From positions 186,001-250,000 of the forward strand of contig NZ_VTRT01000005.1 in NCBI RefSeq assembly GCF_008274585.1: DNA of 64,000 nt, given 5' to 3'. The notes below the pieces were generated by a model. It ran no database searches and was not told where the DNA came from. It saw nothing but the letters and a program-made list of their open reading frames with translations. Below, piece after piece: positions 25,880 through 34,802 of the stretch. Numbering within the stretch: position 1 is the first letter of the stretch; each line of letters begins with the position of its first letter. This stretch comes from Pedobacter sp. BS3. Lineage in GTDB: Bacteria > Bacteroidota > Bacteroidia > Sphingobacteriales > Sphingobacteriaceae. The translations under genes and the position numbers were made by a program.

Positions 25880-26779
25880 TCACCGCATCTTATAAACATT
25901 TCTGTATTTAGCCGGCGACATGCCCATGACCTTCTTAAACATCCGCGAAAAATAATACGGATCGTCAAAACCAACGCGGCTGCATATTTCCTTAATATTC
26001 ATATCCGTAAAATACAGGTACTGGCACGATTGACGGATTTTAAGCTGGTTGAAATAATGAATAGGAGAGAAGCCCGTTTTCTTCTTAAACAGGTCGGAAT
26101 AATGCGAAACCGAATAATTAAGCCGGGCCGCCAGCTCGCCGATAGTATAACAGCGGTCCATGTTTTTCTTCATGAACTCAATCGACTGGCTTATCTGGTT
26201 AACCGCATAGTATGAAGGGTACATCTCTTCATGATAAATAAAAGACGATAAAAACTGCAGCAGCTTTATATTGGCCAGTTCCATATTCCGTGTGCTGAAG
26301 CTGCTTTCAAGCGCAGAAAATATCAGGTTGAACAGCACAATACGCTGCTCATCGTACGGTACGGCATATACTGCAGGGCCAACCTCCCGGGTGTATCGCG
26401 AATAAAGAACATCGGCCAGATCGCCGGTAAAATGTACCCAGTAAATGCTCCAGGGCTCGGCAACGTCACTGTTATAATGGTGAGCCACATTTTTAGGAAT
26501 AATAAACCAGGTATTGGGTGTCAGCGTATAACGTTGTTTTGAAACCTCAACCTCGCCCTTTCCCTCAATACAATATAAAAGAATGTATTGCGGACTTCCC
26601 GATTTACGCTCACGATCATGTAAACTGGCTTTCGGGTAATACCCAATGGCGGTAAGATACAGACCCTGGGTAAGTGGGTTTCTAACCACATGCTTTTTAA
26701 TATCCGGCGGCAGCACAATCATCTGCTGCCCTACAAAACCTTCCTTTATTTTTTTGCGTTCGGTTGTAATATTGTCCAT
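25880..26779 (-). CDS. AraC-family transcriptional regulator
   Basis: 299 residues. N-terminal cupin-like ligand domain (about 45-130, YILLYCIEGKGEVEVSKQRYTL ... WFIIPKNVAHHYNSD) and C-terminal double helix-turn-helix (about 200-296: YTIGELAARLNYSVSHYSDLF and MNIKEICSRVGFDDPYYFSRMF, GMSPAKYR). Typical of sugar-responsive activators in Bacteroidota. It faces the same way as the GH2 gene, separated by the toxin-antitoxin remnant, and is divergent from sucC. GH2 control is inferred from proximity. Confidence 0.9.
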   Translation of the reverse strand: MDNITTERKKIKEGFVGQQMIVLPPDIKKHVVRNPLTQGLYLTAIGYYPKASLHDRERKSGSPQYILLYCIEGKGEVEVSKQRYTLTPNTWFIIPKNVAHHYNSDVAEPWSIYWVHFTGDLADVLYSRYTREVGPAVYAVPYDEQRIVLFNLIFSALESSFSTRNMELANIKLLQFLSSFIYHEEMYPSYYAVNQISQSIEFMKKNMDRCYTIGELAARLNYSVSHYSDLFKKKTGFSPIHYFNQLKIRQSCQYLYFTDMNIKEICSRVGFDDPYYFSRMFKKVMGMSPAKYRNVYKMR

Positions 26780-26904
26780 CAGGATATAAAAATAAAAAAT
26801 CCTTTGAATACATAGAGGCTAAAATCAGCATAAATATTTGTTTTGTTACTAATTTGTATCGTAAAAAAATCTATTATAGATAATTGTAAAGCAATGGCCG
26901 TGGT

Positions 26905-27003
26905 TTCAATGCCGGTGTAGTCCCGTCATCCGCTATAGCCCTCATTGCATTCGGGGCTGCCGCTGCTACCGGGTTTATGTTTCAGGGCCGGTGCCTGCTT
27001 TAA
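26905..27003. other. GC-rich island in the AraC-sucC intergenic region
   Basis: The 322 bp between AraC and sucC are AT-rich except for this patch, which contains GCTGCCGCTGCTACCGGG and GGGCCGGTGCC and, on the minus strand, TATAGCGGATGACGGGACTA. It looks like another dispersed intergenic repeat rather than a gene; the short frames across it are not coding. The remaining bases hold the sucC promoter. Confidence 0.3.
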
Positions 27004-27051
27004 AGTAATTTTTATCCCTCTGTATTGTTTTTGTCTTAAATCCACAAAATG

Positions 27052-27082
27052 TTTCAGAAATAGAAGCAAATTGGTAGTTTTA
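27052..27082 (+). promoter_or_regulatory. Candidate Bacteroidota-type promoter of sucC
   Basis: A -33-like TTTC at 27052-27055 and a -7-like TAGTTTTA at 27075-27082 (consensus TAnnTTTG, 7 of 8) are 19 bp apart, the expected spacing. A transcript would start near 27089, about 13 bp before the ATG. Confidence 0.4.
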
Positions 27083-27101
27083 CGGCCAAATAAAAAAAGC
27101 A

Positions 27102-28292
27102 ATGAACATTCACGAATATCAAGGTAAAGCCATTCTAAAAAGTTACGGCGTACGCGTTCAGGAGGGCATTGTTGCCGATACGCCTGAACAGGCAGTAGAA
27201 GCCGCAAAAAAAATGAAAGAAGAGTTTAATTCCGACTGGGTTGTGGTGAAAGCACAGATCCATGCCGGCGGCCGCGGAAAAGGCGGTGGTGTTAAACTGG
27301 CAAAAAACCTGGGTGAAGTGAAAGAGAAAGCAAGCCAGATACTTGGCATGCAGCTGATAACGCCGCAAACCGGCCCTGAAGGTAAAAAAGTAAATAAAGT
27401 GCTTATTGCCCAGGACGTGTATTATCCCGGCGAAAGCGAAACCAAAGAGTTCTACATGAGCGTGCTGTTAGACCGTGCAAGAGGTCGCAATATTGTAATG
27501 TACTCTACCGAGGGCGGTATGGACATTGAAGAAGTAGCGGCACATACACCGCACCTCATATTTAAAGAAGAGATCGATCCCAAAGTTGGCCTGCGCCCTT
27601 TCCAGGCAAATAAAATAGCCTTTAACTTAGGTTTAAGCGGTCCGGCGCTCAAAGAAATGACCAAGTTCGTTGCCGCTTTATACAAAGCTTACGAAGGTAC
27701 AGACTCGTCGATGTTTGAAATTAACCCTGTTTTAAAAACATCCGACAATAAAATACTGGCAGTCGATGCCAAGGTAAACCTGGATGATAACGGTTTATTC
27801 CGTCACCCGGATTATGCCGCCTTACGCGATACTTCCGAAGAAGACCCTACCGAAGTAGAAGCCAGCGAATCAAACCTGAACTACGTAAAGCTCGACGGAA
27901 ACGTAGGCTGTATGGTTAATGGTGCAGGTCTGGCCATGGCAACAATGGATATCATCAAACTTGCCGGTGGTGAGCCCGCTAACTTCCTGGATGTAGGAGG
28001 TACAGCCAACGCACAAACCGTAAAAGCCGCGTTTAATATCATCCTTAAAGACCCGAACGTAAAAGCAATCCTCATTAACATTTTTGGCGGTATTGTACGT
28101 TGCGACAGGGTGGCGCAGGGCGTTATTGACGCGTATAAAGAAATCGGCAATATTCCTGTTCCTATCATTGTACGTTTACAAGGTACCAATGCCGAAGAAG
28201 CTAAAAAACTGATAGATGAATCAGGCTTACAGGTATATTCAGCCATTCTGCTTAAAGAAGCCGCCGACCTGGTATCTAAAGTATTAAAATAG
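27102..28292 (+). CDS. sucC: Succinate-CoA ligase, ADP-forming, beta subunit
   Basis: 396 residues, full length. TCA-cycle enzyme converting succinyl-CoA to succinate with nucleotide triphosphate formation. N-terminal ATP-grasp domain ([34 protein letters not shown]) and C-terminal CoA-ligase domain ([35 protein letters not shown]). The alpha subunit gene is not adjacent, a common arrangement in Bacteroidota. Own candidate promoter upstream and an intrinsic terminator 18 bp after the stop, so probably monocistronic. Confidence 0.97.
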   Translation: MNIHEYQGKAILKSYGVRVQEGIVADTPEQAVEAAKKMKEEFNSDWVVVKAQIHAGGRGKGGGVKLAKNLGEVKEKASQILGMQLITPQTGPEGKKVNKVLIAQDVYYPGESETKEFYMSVLLDRARGRNIVMYSTEGGMDIEEVAAHTPHLIFKEEIDPKVGLRPFQANKIAFNLGLSGPALKEMTKFVAALYKAYEGTDSSMFEINPVLKTSDNKILAVDAKVNLDDNGLFRHPDYAALRDTSEEDPTEVEASESNLNYVKLDGNVGCMVNGAGLAMATMDIIKLAGGEPANFLDVGGTANAQTVKAAFNIILKDPNVKAILINIFGGIVRCDRVAQGVIDAYKEIGNIPVPIIVRLQGTNAEEAKKLIDESGLQVYSAILLKEAADLVSKVLK

Positions 28293-28307
28293 ATCGGTTT
28301 TCTTTTG

Positions 28308-28345
28308 ATAAAAAGGGCCTTCTGAAAAGAGGGCCTTTTTTATTT
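28308..28345 (+). terminator. Intrinsic terminator of sucC
   Basis: AAAAAGGGCC and AGGGCCTTTTTT flank a TTCTGAAAAG loop, with a T run at the 3' end. The stem has one mismatch. Directly after the sucC stop. Confidence 0.75.
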
Positions 28346-28518
28346 AGAAACCTGTTTAATTTTTACCAATAAAATTTTTTATTGCTCTATGGCCGTGGAC
28401 GGTGTGTTACCAGCACTGGATAAGCGCTTGTCCCCCGGACAACAAACGTTCTGTAAGAAAATTAAGAGGTATCGTTAAAATTAGCAGAGACCGGGTTCAT
28501 TTTTGCAGTGCCGTTGTT

Positions 28519-28603
28519 TGCGTTAGGGATTGCAGTGAAAATCCTTTTGCGAGGTACGAGCAAAAGATTGAAACGGAAAGCCCGACCCGCAGGGGAACGC
28601 CCA
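28519..28603 (+). repeat. Structured intergenic element (possible ncRNA or REP-like repeat)
   Basis: The outer stem GCGTT (28520-28524) pairs with AACGC (28596-28600); the inner perfect stem CTTTTGC (28544-28550) pairs with GCAAAAG (28560-28566); direct sub-repeats ATTGCAGTGAAAATCC and ATTGAAACGGAAAGCCC lie on either side. A -7-like CATTTTTG is at 28498-28505. I recall similar GCGTTAGGGATTG elements between genes in related genomes. No coding content. The rest of the 28346-28775 gap holds the stem-loop repeat at 28617-28680 and nothing else recognised. Confidence 0.45.
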
Positions 28604-28616
28604 AATGCTTATAAGT

Positions 28617-28680
28617 TCAAAGTGAAAAGTTGAAAGTAAAAAGTTGAGCACAGCGAAATTCCGACTATTCGGGATTGAGT
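28617..28680. repeat. Second copy of the AATCCCGA-CTAT-TCGGGATT stem-loop repeat
   Basis: AATTCCGA-CTAT-TCGGGATT at 28657-28676 is preceded by AAAGTAAAAAGTTGAGCACAG, closely matching 19718-19763. One mismatch in the stem. It lies in the sucC-LapA intergenic gap. Confidence 0.6.
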
Positions 28681-28775
28681 CTTGTGCCTGCGGAAGTCCC
28701 TTTCCGGGTAATTCGGGATGAAGTATTAGACGGTTAAAGTAACCTAAAATAAATTAACGAAGCGGATGACACCAA

Positions 28776-29060
28776 TTAGTTAATATAATCCCGGTCTTCG
28801 TCGCTTAATGTTGGTTTAGGAGGGTTTTGAACAGCAGTTTCATCTTCCTCATCGTAATGTTTTACAATCTGTACTTTCTTGCGTGGACGTACCGCCAGTG
28901 CGCCTACAATAAATCCTAAGGCAAACATTACGCCTAATATGGCCAGCTTGGGGATATTGGCTTCGCCGAAAATCCAGAACTGTACCTCGTCGGTGTTTTT
29001 CATTAAAATAATGGTCACCAACACACTCACTACGATGATGAAAATGCTTTTTGCGCTCAT
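28776..29060 (-). CDS. LapA/DUF1049-like small membrane protein
   Basis: 94 residues with two membrane helices (IFIIVVSVLVTIILMKN and LAILGVMFALGFIVGAL) separated by TDEVQFWIFGEANIP, the LapA-domain pattern, and a charged cytoplasmic tail (KHYDEEDETAVQ). LapA-domain proteins of other bacteria work in lipopolysaccharide assembly control; function here is inferred from domain only. It starts 6 bp after the stop-side of the large outer-membrane gene on the same strand, so the two may be co-transcribed. Confidence 0.75.
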   Translation of the reverse strand: MSAKSIFIIVVSVLVTIILMKNTDEVQFWIFGEANIPKLAILGVMFALGFIVGALAVRPRKKVQIVKHYDEEDETAVQNPPKPTLSDEDRDYIN

Positions 29061-29066
29061 GGTAAA

Positions 29067-31919
29067 TTAAAAACTATAGGTTACATTGGCCTCTAATATC
29101 GGGTTTTGGTGCGATTTATCATTAACGAAAATTAATTTTCCGCCCACATCAAAGTTGGGCAGGTAAAACCGGAGCAGGTTCATGTCGGCAGAGAGCTGCA
29201 ATCCGTAGGTTTTAGGGGCAAAGGCATTACCATAGCCAATGTTCTCGAAATCGGCGAATAAGCTGCCTTTAAACCGCTTGATATAAGCCAGCGGACCTAA
29301 TTCCCAGTCGGGATAAAAAAGCGGGAAACTGTAGGCGGTGAGCAGCGTGTTTTTCAAATTAACCGTGGGCATACTGAGGTTGGAGTAGCCACTCACTTTG
29401 GGAATATCCACCGTCCCGATAAAATCGCCGGCCGCGTCCTGGTAATTGAACGATGCCCTGAACGAATGGTTCAAGGCGAAGCCCGGGAAATAAAATGTGG
29501 ATTTTAATACCAGTATATTTCCGTCAAGGTTTTTCTCAAAAGGTACATCCTGGTAAGACAGCAGCAGGTTTTGCCCCCATCTGGGCGCCAGCTGGCGGGG
29601 GCTTCGTGAGCTATTCCGGCTGAAATACACTTCGTAAAGCATCGGAAAATCAAGGTGCGATACCAGGTTGCTCATATTGGAATTGTACCGTGAAACATAG
29701 CTGGTGCTGATTCGCGTACCGGTGCTGTACGTATAATTTAAGCGATTGAAGGTAAAGGGAATTTCGGCTTTGGCTTCCCACACGTTTTCACGCCATGAAA
29801 CCGGCTGATAGCCCGTCATGGTTTTCTGGTAATACAGCCGGGCCTGGTTTTGATAGTTAAGGCTTAAAACGGGATAAAAACGGCTGTAGGTTATACCGCC
29901 GAAATATTCGCTCTTTCTCAGGGCATTGTTAAACCGGTAGCCCGCGTAAAAGCTCATGGTGTTCAGCTTATTGTCTGATTGGAGCTGTAAGCCGTAATTG
30001 TAATCGTCGTAAAATTCGTTCTCTTCAATTACCGGGTAAACGCTGTGAAAGTAAAAGAGATGTTCCAGTTCCCGGTAGGGTTTTGAGGCGTAATGCCGGT
30101 TGCTGATGCTGTCGAAAACGCTGGAATTACCTTCCTGCCGGGTTATGGGAGCAATATAATGGATGGACGTATTTTTTACCTGTTGTATGGGTATTGCTGT
30201 TCGGGGCATGGTTAGCGATGTGATTTCATTGCCGTTAAACTGGTAATTGTTAAACAGCATGCGGTGCGATGATTCATCGTACGAAGGGTTATAAGCGCCG
30301 AATTTAACAGATGTGATTTGTTCGGTTTGCCGGGTTTGTGTGTTAAGCCGGTATAAATTATCGATACCGTTAAAGTGGGCCTTGAACACTACCTGGTTTT
30401 CGCTGGTGTAAACCGGGTTGGCAATCAGCTGCGGCTGATACGGCAGAAGCCGGGTAAATTGCCCGGTTGTTATGTTCAGTTCAAGCAGTGTTGTTCCCTG
30501 CTGACTTACACCGGTTACAATAATTTTATCTGCACGGGGATTATAACGTGGTTTTTGTAACATGATATTGTCCGGCGAAGCAAACTCCCGGATGGTTTTA
30601 CCGTTTGTCGCGTCAAGCTCCAGGAGCGAAATCTGGTTGGTGTATGAAATCTGTACGGCGATGATTTTAGTGCCATCGGGAGAAAGGGCAGGAGCAAAGA
30701 GGCGGGTTTTATGGGTAAGTTGCCTGTAATTCCCGGTGGATAGCTCATAAACGTTGATGACATTGAATGAGCGTTTTTGATAGCGTTTGTCATACCTGAA
30801 CTCATCCCAGGTGATTTTGCCAGCCGCGTAATTGAAAGAAGGGTCTTCCTGTAAACCGATTTTGAGCACCGTTTTTTCGTTTCCGGAGGAATCTATCCGG
30901 ACAATTTTAGGAACGGATGTTTTCCCGGTTTTCAAGGCCAGGATTTCGGTAGGTGAGATGGCTGCGGGATACAAATAATCTGCCGGACCTTTATTGTTTT
31001 GATGCGGTAATAACGGGTAATCTTTTGCCCCCGCATCGGCCAGTTGTTTGCTCCATTTTGTGCGTAATTCTGCAACGGTAGAATCGTGCAGTTTGCGGGT
31101 ACTTAAACCGGTGAATTTCTTTAAGGAATTGCTAAGATTATACGGTCTCACCGGGTTATGCGAAATACGTGTCAGCAGGCTATCCATGATGCCACTTCCA
31201 TAATCGCGGCGAAGTTTCGAGGTCATGTAAAATCCCATCTGGTAATAGCCGGGTGTGATGTTCTTTACCGAACCCATGATGTCTTTTGAATAGCTGAATG
31301 TGGAATGACTTAGTGTATTTGTCCTTAATGTAACATCCCATTCCGGCAGCCTGCCCCGGCCTGCCGGAGATAAGGCGGTTTCTATGGTAACGGCATCGCC
31401 TTCATAAAACCAGGGCGGAAGGGTGATGCCGAAAATTGCCAGGGCCAATTCTTCGAATACCGGCTGTCGAAGATAGCCTGTCAATTTGTCAAACTGGACT
31501 ACATGTCGCAGCTCATGTACCGCCAGACTATTTAACCAATCCTGGTAATCAAAATCCTGGGGTGGGGTAGAAAAGAACTCGACCCGGCGTGGGGCCAACT
31601 GCACAAAACCGTTAGAGGAGGTGCCCTGGTTTTGCAGGATAACAGTGATTTTACGAGGCTTGATTTTATACGAAAAACTTACACGACTGATGATGGAGCT
31701 TAACGTGTTTGCCATTCGCTGCGCTTCGTTTTCAAAGCCGGAAGGGTAGAGCACCTGGAAATTTTCGGTGCTAATTTGCCGCCATTTTAGTGATGGAGGG
31801 TTCTGTGCAGCATCAAAAATCTGAGCAAAAATCAATTGTGCATTTACAGTTGATATAAGTGCTATTAAAAAACTGATTTTTAGAATCTTGTTGTATATTT
31901 TTTGTTCTCTGTAAAGCAT
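29067..31919 (-). CDS. Outer-membrane protein with zincin-like, beta-propeller and barrel regions
   Basis: 950 residues. Signal sequence to about residue 32; a zincin-like domain (about 45-290) with HELRHVVQFDKL (HExxH about residue 138) and WFYEGDAVTIE, where Glu could be the third ligand; a TolB/WD40-like propeller (about 300-580, LSPDGTKIIAVQISYTNQ, NPRADKIIVTGVS); and a C-terminal Omp85/BamA-like barrel (about 620-950) ending NPILEANVTYSF, with an aromatic terminal residue. Known as an unnamed family in Bacteroidota. A surface-facing peptidase-like sensor or assembly factor is possible; function unknown. Confidence 0.75.
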   Translation of the reverse strand: MLYREQKIYNKILKISFLIALISTVNAQLIFAQIFDAAQNPPSLKWRQISTENFQVLYPSGFENEAQRMANTLSSIISRVSFSYKIKPRKITVILQNQGTSSNGFVQLAPRRVEFFSTPPQDFDYQDWLNSLAVHELRHVVQFDKLTGYLRQPVFEELALAIFGITLPPWFYEGDAVTIETALSPAGRGRLPEWDVTLRTNTLSHSTFSYSKDIMGSVKNITPGYYQMGFYMTSKLRRDYGSGIMDSLLTRISHNPVRPYNLSNSLKKFTGLSTRKLHDSTVAELRTKWSKQLADAGAKDYPLLPHQNNKGPADYLYPAAISPTEILALKTGKTSVPKIVRIDSSGNEKTVLKIGLQEDPSFNYAAGKITWDEFRYDKRYQKRSFNVINVYELSTGNYRQLTHKTRLFAPALSPDGTKIIAVQISYTNQISLLELDATNGKTIREFASPDNIMLQKPRYNPRADKIIVTGVSQQGTTLLELNITTGQFTRLLPYQPQLIANPVYTSENQVVFKAHFNGIDNLYRLNTQTRQTEQITSVKFGAYNPSYDESSHRMLFNNYQFNGNEITSLTMPRTAIPIQQVKNTSIHYIAPITRQEGNSSVFDSISNRHYASKPYRELEHLFYFHSVYPVIEENEFYDDYNYGLQLQSDNKLNTMSFYAGYRFNNALRKSEYFGGITYSRFYPVLSLNYQNQARLYYQKTMTGYQPVSWRENVWEAKAEIPFTFNRLNYTYSTGTRISTSYVSRYNSNMSNLVSHLDFPMLYEVYFSRNSSRSPRQLAPRWGQNLLLSYQDVPFEKNLDGNILVLKSTFYFPGFALNHSFRASFNYQDAAGDFIGTVDIPKVSGYSNLSMPTVNLKNTLLTAYSFPLFYPDWELGPLAYIKRFKGSLFADFENIGYGNAFAPKTYGLQLSADMNLLRFYLPNFDVGGKLIFVNDKSHQNPILEANVTYSF

Positions 31920-32578
31920 TTGCTAAAAATGTTGGTATTTTGAATTGCCGGATTTTTATTTTATTTAAATATATGTGTCAATTAAATTTTGTAAAAAATT
32001 GGCTTTAAGTTTTTTATGTTAAAATATTATTGACCGAAATGTTTATATAATATGGTGAAAATACGTAAAAAATATGATATAATTCAGTATGGCGAAGATT
32101 TCTGCGTTGTGATTTTTTACTAATTATACCGGCATCACTTTTAATCTGACTATGGCTCTTAGGAAGCCTGAAAAAAGTTGATGAAAATTCTAAGGGCTGT
32201 ATATAGAATTCGGCGCTCCGCTCCTGCTGACTCAGGATGTACTGCTGCCAATTTTTTACAGGAGCTAAGTGTTTGACAACACTTCTTTTTCGGGTTTTGA
32301 TTTTGACTGGCTGTTGCCGATAGTAGGATTCTGGTTCTGGATGTTTGGCAATTTTCTTTGGGGAAAACCAGCTCTCAATTTATACTGTCATTTTTGCAGT
32401 ATTTAGATTTTAAGCAGCTCTCAAAAAACAATGCTTCGGTTGGGAAATCTGAATCCGGTTTGCCTTCGTAATAGAACGTGAGTATGAGAATGAGCGCAGA
32501 GAAATGGTATCCGGCTATTTTGTAGAATGATTTGAAGATGTAGATTTTTAGATAAACTTAGTGTATTTATTACTCGAT
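31920..32578. other. 659-bp gap without a convincing gene
   Basis: AT-rich. It contains only tiny frames, the longest being about 45 codons from GTG 32269 to TAG 32404 (hydrophobic, FDFDWLLPIVGFWFWMFG), which I cannot link to any family. A decayed membrane-protein gene is possible. It probably holds the promoter of the 29067-31919 gene near its left end. Confidence 0.4.
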
Positions 32579-33490
32579 TTATCCTAAAGGGATTCGCTTT
32601 TGTATTTTTCTTTTTTCTACTTTATTCCTGATAACCGGGTACATGAAAATTGCCGATAACACAATGACGGCCCCGGCGTAAAACCCGGATGTCAGCTGCT
32701 TCTGTTCGCCAAAAAACAAGAAGGCTAAAAGTATCCCGTAAACGGGTTCAAGGTTGGTTATCAATGCTACCCGGAACGCTGATATTTCTTTCATTACAGA
32801 TACCCCTGCAACGTATGCTACAGCCGTACAAATAACGCCCAAAAGCAGCAGATATAACGTGTCTGTAAATTGCAGGTTCAGGCCTTGATTAAAACCGTTG
32901 GTGAAAGCCATATACAGGCTTATCCAGACCCAGGCTCCCAATAGCTCGTAAAAGCTTATTATGGGGGCGGCGTGACGTTTTATTTGCCTGGAATTAATGA
33001 TTGAAAAGAGACTGGCGCATAAAGCGCTTACCAGACCGGATATAATGCCCAATGTGTATTTTGTTTCAAATTTAAAGATGAGATAAATGCCAAAAACAAT
33101 AATCAGCCCTACCAATATCTCAATAAGGGCTATTTTCTGGCGTTTGATAAGCGGTTCTAAGAAGGCCGTAAACAGTGTCATGGACGAGAGGCAAACCAGT
33201 GTTACCGAAACGGTGGAAAGCTTTATGGATTGGAAGAATAGTATCCAGTGAAGCCCGACAATAGCGCCTGTAAAGAATAATTTCGCGAAATCCTGCCACG
33301 ACATGCGTATGGGTGTTTTTACTATCTTAAAATAAATAAACAGGGTAGTAAAAGCGATGAGCACCCTGTACCAGACCAGGTGAACCGCAGATATCGATAT
33401 TAATGCGCCTAGGATGCCGGTAAATCCCCAGATAAATACCGTAAAATGCAGGATAAATAAGTTGCGTTTCAGCGAATGATGTTGTGTCAT
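32579..33490 (-). CDS. EamA-family (DMT) transporter
   Basis: 303 residues from ATG 33490 (MTQHHSLKRNLFILHF); the frame is open 19 codons upstream (to 33547) but those are poor sequence. Ten hydrophobic helices in two EamA repeats, with FIWGFTGILGALI at the first helix, LHWILFFQSIKLSTVSVT in repeat one and LEPVYGILLAFLFFGEQ at the end of repeat two, the usual DMT signature. Likely exporter of an amino acid or metabolite; substrate unknown. Confidence 0.9.
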   Translation of the reverse strand: MTQHHSLKRNLFILHFTVFIWGFTGILGALISISAVHLVWYRVLIAFTTLFIYFKIVKTPIRMSWQDFAKLFFTGAIVGLHWILFFQSIKLSTVSVTLVCLSSMTLFTAFLEPLIKRQKIALIEILVGLIIVFGIYLIFKFETKYTLGIISGLVSALCASLFSIINSRQIKRHAAPIISFYELLGAWVWISLYMAFTNGFNQGLNLQFTDTLYLLLLGVICTAVAYVAGVSVMKEISAFRVALITNLEPVYGILLAFLFFGEQKQLTSGFYAGAVIVLSAIFMYPVIRNKVEKRKIQKRIPLG

Positions 33491-33576
33491 GAAGAGAAGT
33501 AAAGCACAAAAATACAAGGATTTAAGCCTCGCCGGTTGGCGTTGCAAATCATTTTACACCGGGCTTATAATCAGCC

Positions 33577-34674
33577 TTATTTAGGTGCTTTACGTGTGAG
33601 GTAAATGCTCAATATCCCAAAGGCGACATTCGGAATAAATACGGCAATGAGCGGCGGGAGTCCACCCTTTAACGAGAACATGGTAGAGAACTGGATGAAC
33701 AGGATATAGGTAAAGCTCAAAAAAATACCGGCCCCTAATGATAATCCCACGCCTCCGCGTACCTTTTTTGACGAGAGGGCTACACCCATCAAGGTAAGCA
33801 CAAAGGTGGAAAGCGGGTAGACAAAGCGCTTATATTTTTCTAATAGCAGATTGACCATAACACCCGTTCCGCGTATTTTTTCCTTCTCAATATGGGTGTT
33901 CAACTCATGCATGTTCATTGCCGTATAAATGTTGTCGTACACCTCAAAATCCTGGGGACGCATATCTAAAATAGTATCTTTTTCAGTGCCCGACGCCATT
34001 TTTTCTTTGAGTCCGTTTACTGTGCGTATAGAATAATTCCTGATTTTCCATTGATGTTTAACCGAATCCCAGGCAATCTGGTCGGCAATGAGACGTGATT
34101 TCAATACATCGCCATTGAATTTTTCCAGATAGAATTTATAGCCTGTTTTCAGGTTGTTGTCAAAATTCTGCACATACACATAGGTGTTTTTATCCAGCTG
34201 CATGTGCGTTTCCTGTTTGGAGTTATCCGATTTCGGGTCAATGTATGTATTCTCGAAATTGATTTTTAGCTGGTTGGTTTCGGGGATAATGAAAATATTA
34301 AATACCAGCGTGACAATGAAAATAATGAATGACGATATAAAGTAAGGATATAAAAATCGCGTAAAGCTAACGCCACCGCTCAGGATAGGTACAATTTCAG
34401 TTTGGTCGGCCATTTTTGCCGTAAAAAATATAACCGCAATAAAATTGATAAGCGGTGATAAAAAGTTGAGATAGAATGGAATAAAACCGGCATAATACTC
34501 AAAAACAATTTTGGAAAGTGGGGCATTGTGCTTTAAAAAGTCGTCCAATTTTTCTGATATATCAAAGATGACGATTACCACCGTAAACACGGCCATGGTA
34601 AATATGAACGTGCCCAGGTATTTTTTGATAATATACCAGTCGATAGTTTTTATATGCCAGTCAAAATTGCTCAT
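33577..34674 (-). CDS. lptG: LptF/LptG-family permease of the LPS transport complex
   Basis: 365 residues. N-terminal helix after the amphipathic IKTIDWYIIKKYLGTFIFT, six membrane helices in total with a periplasmic beta-jellyroll about 125-255, and a C-terminal VGLSLGAGIFLSFTYILF. With LptB it drives lipopolysaccharide from the inner membrane to the bridge. LptG is preferred over LptF by the opening DWYIIKKYLGT; paralogs are close, so the symbol is tentative. It runs in the same direction as tgt with 128 bp of repeat DNA between. Confidence 0.85.
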   Translation of the reverse strand: MSNFDWHIKTIDWYIIKKYLGTFIFTMAVFTVVIVIFDISEKLDDFLKHNAPLSKIVFEYYAGFIPFYLNFLSPLINFIAVIFFTAKMADQTEIVPILSGGVSFTRFLYPYFISSFIIFIVTLVFNIFIIPETNQLKINFENTYIDPKSDNSKQETHMQLDKNTYVYVQNFDNNLKTGYKFYLEKFNGDVLKSRLIADQIAWDSVKHQWKIRNYSIRTVNGLKEKMASGTEKDTILDMRPQDFEVYDNIYTAMNMHELNTHIEKEKIRGTGVMVNLLLEKYKRFVYPLSTFVLTLMGVALSSKKVRGGVGLSLGAGIFLSFTYILFIQFSTMFSLKGGLPPLIAVFIPNVAFGILSIYLTRKAPK

Positions 34675-34680
34675 CCCTGC

Positions 34681-34800
34681 GTTAAGTTAAAAGTCAAAAG
34701 TAAAAAGTTTATGCAAGACTGGTTCATGTTATTACTCTTTGGCAATCATTCATTCGGTTGTGCAGTTTTTGATTTTTGACTTTTAATTTTGAAATTTTCA
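34681..34800. repeat. Intergenic AAAGTCAAAAG / GACTTTT tract repeat
   Basis: GTTAAAAGTCAAAAGTAAAAAG near 34685 faces TTTTTGACTTTTAATTTTGAA near 34770 as an inverted pair flanking about 60 bp. Similar tracts occur at 46256-46285, 48600-48640 and 62689-62718. Probably a family of simple dispersed repeats; could form a weak hairpin. Confidence 0.5.
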
Positions 34801-34802
34801 CG

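Noticed and set aside
26945-27127. 60-codon frame upstream of sucC
   Set aside because: It covers the sucC promoter and start and the GC-rich repeat patch; no protein features.
28402-28614. 70-codon frame after sucC
   Set aside because: It runs over the structured repeat element and has no recognisable protein content.
32269-32406. 45-codon hydrophobic frame
   Set aside because: No ATG start, no known family and no context; listed only as part of the empty gap.
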